Of a stretch of DNA of 6,145 bases, positions 5,953-6,145 are shown piece after piece; position 1 is the stretch's first letter; each line of letters begins with the position of its first letter. Both the position numbers and the translations under genes were made by a program. This DNA comes from an uncultured Prevotella sp. (GTDB lineage Bacteria > Bacteroidota > Bacteroidia > Bacteroidales > Bacteroidaceae), in assembly GCA_946999025.1 (NCBI GenBank), contig CAMQBP010000123.1, positions 1 to 6,145 on the forward strand, read 5' to 3'. The notes beneath the pieces were generated by a model, which worked only from the letters and a program-made list of their open reading frames with translations, was not told the DNA's origin and searched no databases.

Positions 5953-5993
5953 CCCCATTAAACGAAAAACAACTTAAACCTAATCATTAAAAG

Positions 5994-6145
5994 ATGACTA
6001 ATCAACAACAAATTGTAGAGTGCGTCCCTAATTTTAGCGAGGGTCGCAACATGCAAGTAATCAAACAAATTACAGATCAGATTGAGCGCATTAAGGGTGT
6101 TAAACTATTAGATGTAGACCCAGGTGAAGCCACCAATAGAACGGT
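5994..6145 (+). CDS. ftcD: Glutamate formimidoyltransferase, 5' part (runs off the window)
   Basis: The first 50 codons of a gene are present; the rest lies beyond the right edge. The start MTNQQQIVECVPNFSEGRN and the segment LLDVDPGEATNRT are characteristic of the N-terminal domain of glutamate formimidoyltransferase, which moves the formimino group from N-formimino-L-glutamate to tetrahydrofolate in the last step of one histidine-degradation route, in the cytoplasm. The catalytic histidine lies downstream and cannot be checked. An in-frame TAA at 5988-5990, one codon before AAG-ATG, fixes the start at 5994. In Bacteroidota this gene commonly precedes hutI, fchA, hutH and hutU, so a histidine-utilisation operon probably follows. 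It has its own promoter and no evident link to the mannitol locus. Confidence 0.9.
   Translation, partial: MTNQQQIVECVPNFSEGRNMQVIKQITDQIERIKGVKLLDVDPGEATNRT

Noticed and set aside
1..6145. CRISPR array, tRNA/rRNA genes, phage genes or a defence system
   Set aside because: No regularly spaced repeats, no tRNA-like cloverleaf and no protein resembling nucleases, toxins or phage components were seen on either strand.

Overview
The window looks like Bacteroidota chromosome, most likely order Bacteroidales (a Prevotella/Bacteroides-type genome). The evidence is promoters of the TTTG-N20-TAnnTTTG type instead of E. coli -35/-10 boxes, A-rich start regions with weak or no Shine-Dalgarno sequence, a fucose-permease-type (FHS) sugar transporter paired with a PfkB fructokinase in place of a PTS, and a glutamate formimidoyltransferase gene that seems to open a histidine-degradation operon.

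Positions 1-3843 hold a minus-strand catabolic operon, read from right to left: mannitol 2-dehydrogenase family enzyme, MFS sugar transporter, fructokinase, then a clear intrinsic terminator at the left edge. The first two genes are 4 bp apart. The transporter and kinase are separated by 118 bp that carries a coding-looking in-frame fragment ending 1 nt before the kinase start; it looks like the 3' end of a lost gene or a microprotein. The simplest pathway is import of a hexitol or hexose, oxidation of mannitol to fructose, then phosphorylation to fructose 6-phosphate.

Positions 3844-4310 form a 467-bp divergent regulatory region. It has a good minus-strand promoter (3912-3943) for the operon. 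Immediately upstream of that promoter are three LacI-type operators sharing the core AAACGTTT. A weaker plus-strand promoter lies before a divergent LacI-family regulator gene (4311-5321). Because all three operators lie upstream of the operon's -33 box and not over it, activation by the LacI-family protein, or looping, deserves consideration.

Positions 5322-5993 are mostly gene-free. They contain a 41-codon minus-strand fragment resembling the N-terminus of an IS66-type accessory/transposase protein, ending 4 bp from the regulator stop codon, and a strong GUGA-loop hairpin that folds fully only as plus-strand RNA. A good promoter (5921-5952) precedes ftcD, which starts at 5994 and runs off the right edge. 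The fully novel content is limited. The most interesting items are the operator geometry, the in-operon coding remnant, and the plus-strand-specific hairpin.
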